The notes beneath the pieces are model-generated. The model was not told the origin of the DNA. It ran no database searches and saw nothing but the letters and a program-made list of their open reading frames with translations. This document shows, piece after piece, positions 5,821 through 5,895 of a DNA stretch of 5,895 nucleotides. The first letter of the stretch is position 1. The number at the start of each line of letters is the position of its first letter. The DNA comes from an uncultured cyanobacterium (GTDB lineage: Bacteria; Cyanobacteriota; Cyanobacteriia; CACIAM-69d): the NCBI GenBank assembly GCA_937894105.1, contig CALCTI010000185.1:1-5895 (forward strand). Reading direction: 5' to 3'. The position numbers and the translations under genes are program-made.

Positions 5821-5895
5821 ATGAACTGGAATGTTGCGATCGCAGCTGGCGGCAGCGCTAGTCTTGATTTTTTAGAAATCGTAGTGATTGCCTAT
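5821..5895 (+). CDS. N-terminus of a probable integral membrane protein (3' end outside window)
   Basis: The ATG at 5821 opens 25 codons to the window edge, reading MNWNVAIAAGGSASL and then DFLEIVVIAY. An in-frame TAG at 5797-5799 bars upstream starts, and AGGA at 5812-5815 lies 5 bases before the ATG, a good ribosome site. The hydrophobic start with an acidic Asp/Glu embedded in it looks like the first membrane helix of a small transporter-like protein. It reminds me of the cyanobacterial COG4280 membrane-protein group of unknown function, and less closely of the UPF0016/GDT1 cation exchangers, but 25 residues cannot decide this. It contains a HIP1 site at 5836-5843. It is divergent from the desaturase. 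Confidence 0.7.
   Translation, partial: MNWNVAIAAGGSASLDFLEIVVIAY

Noticed and set aside
1..5895. CRISPR array, tRNA, insertion sequence or phage attachment site
   Set aside because: No regularly spaced long repeats, no tRNA-like fold, no transposase or terminal inverted repeats were seen; the dispersed HIP1 octamers are a genome-wide cyanobacterial feature.

Overview
The window looks like cyanobacterial chromosome. The octamer GCGATCGC (HIP1, the highly iterated palindrome of many cyanobacteria) occurs seven times in 5.9 kb, where about 0.1 would be expected by chance in random sequence. The three central proteins are also recognisably of the cyanobacterial DevA/DevB/DevC exporter type.

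Layout. (1) Positions 1-1456, minus strand, running off the left edge: an ABC-exporter ATPase of DevA/MacB type. Its normal ~225-residue cassette is followed by a linker and a GAF sensor domain, with more protein continuing outside the window. (2) Positions 1457-1725: a 269-bp divergent control region with no gene, holding a short inverted repeat and a 9-bp direct repeat. (3) Positions 1726-3024 and 3116-4291, plus strand: the DevB-type membrane fusion protein and the DevC-type FtsX-like permease, separated by a 91-bp spacer. (4) Positions 4292-4329: a very short convergent junction with one HIP1 site and an 8-bp-stem hairpin that overlaps the stop codon of the next gene. (5) Positions 4313-5698, minus strand: a fatty-acid desaturase with an N-terminal cytochrome b5 domain. 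(6) Positions 5699-5820: a short divergent promoter region. (7) Positions 5821-5895, plus strand: the first 25 codons of a probable membrane protein that continues past the right edge.

How the genes may work together. The ATPase, fusion protein and permease make a complete tripartite-type exporter (the energiser, the periplasmic adaptor and the inner-membrane permease that would work with an outer-membrane channel such as TolC/HgdD). The characterised DevBCA of Anabaena exports heterocyst glycolipids; the substrate here cannot be read from sequence. Two things differ from the classical devBCA operon: the ATPase gene is divergent from devBC, and the ATPase carries a GAF domain. The GAF has a near-complete NKFDE signature, the motif of cyclic-nucleotide-type GAF domains in phosphodiesterases and in cyanobacterial CyaB adenylyl cyclases. 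A short motif found before the GAF recurs just after it at the window edge, which hints at a second sensor module. The working hypothesis is an exporter whose ATP motor is directly gated by a small ligand. The neighbouring desaturase raises the possibility of a lipid-related cargo, but it is transcribed towards the exporter, not with it, so this is proximity only.
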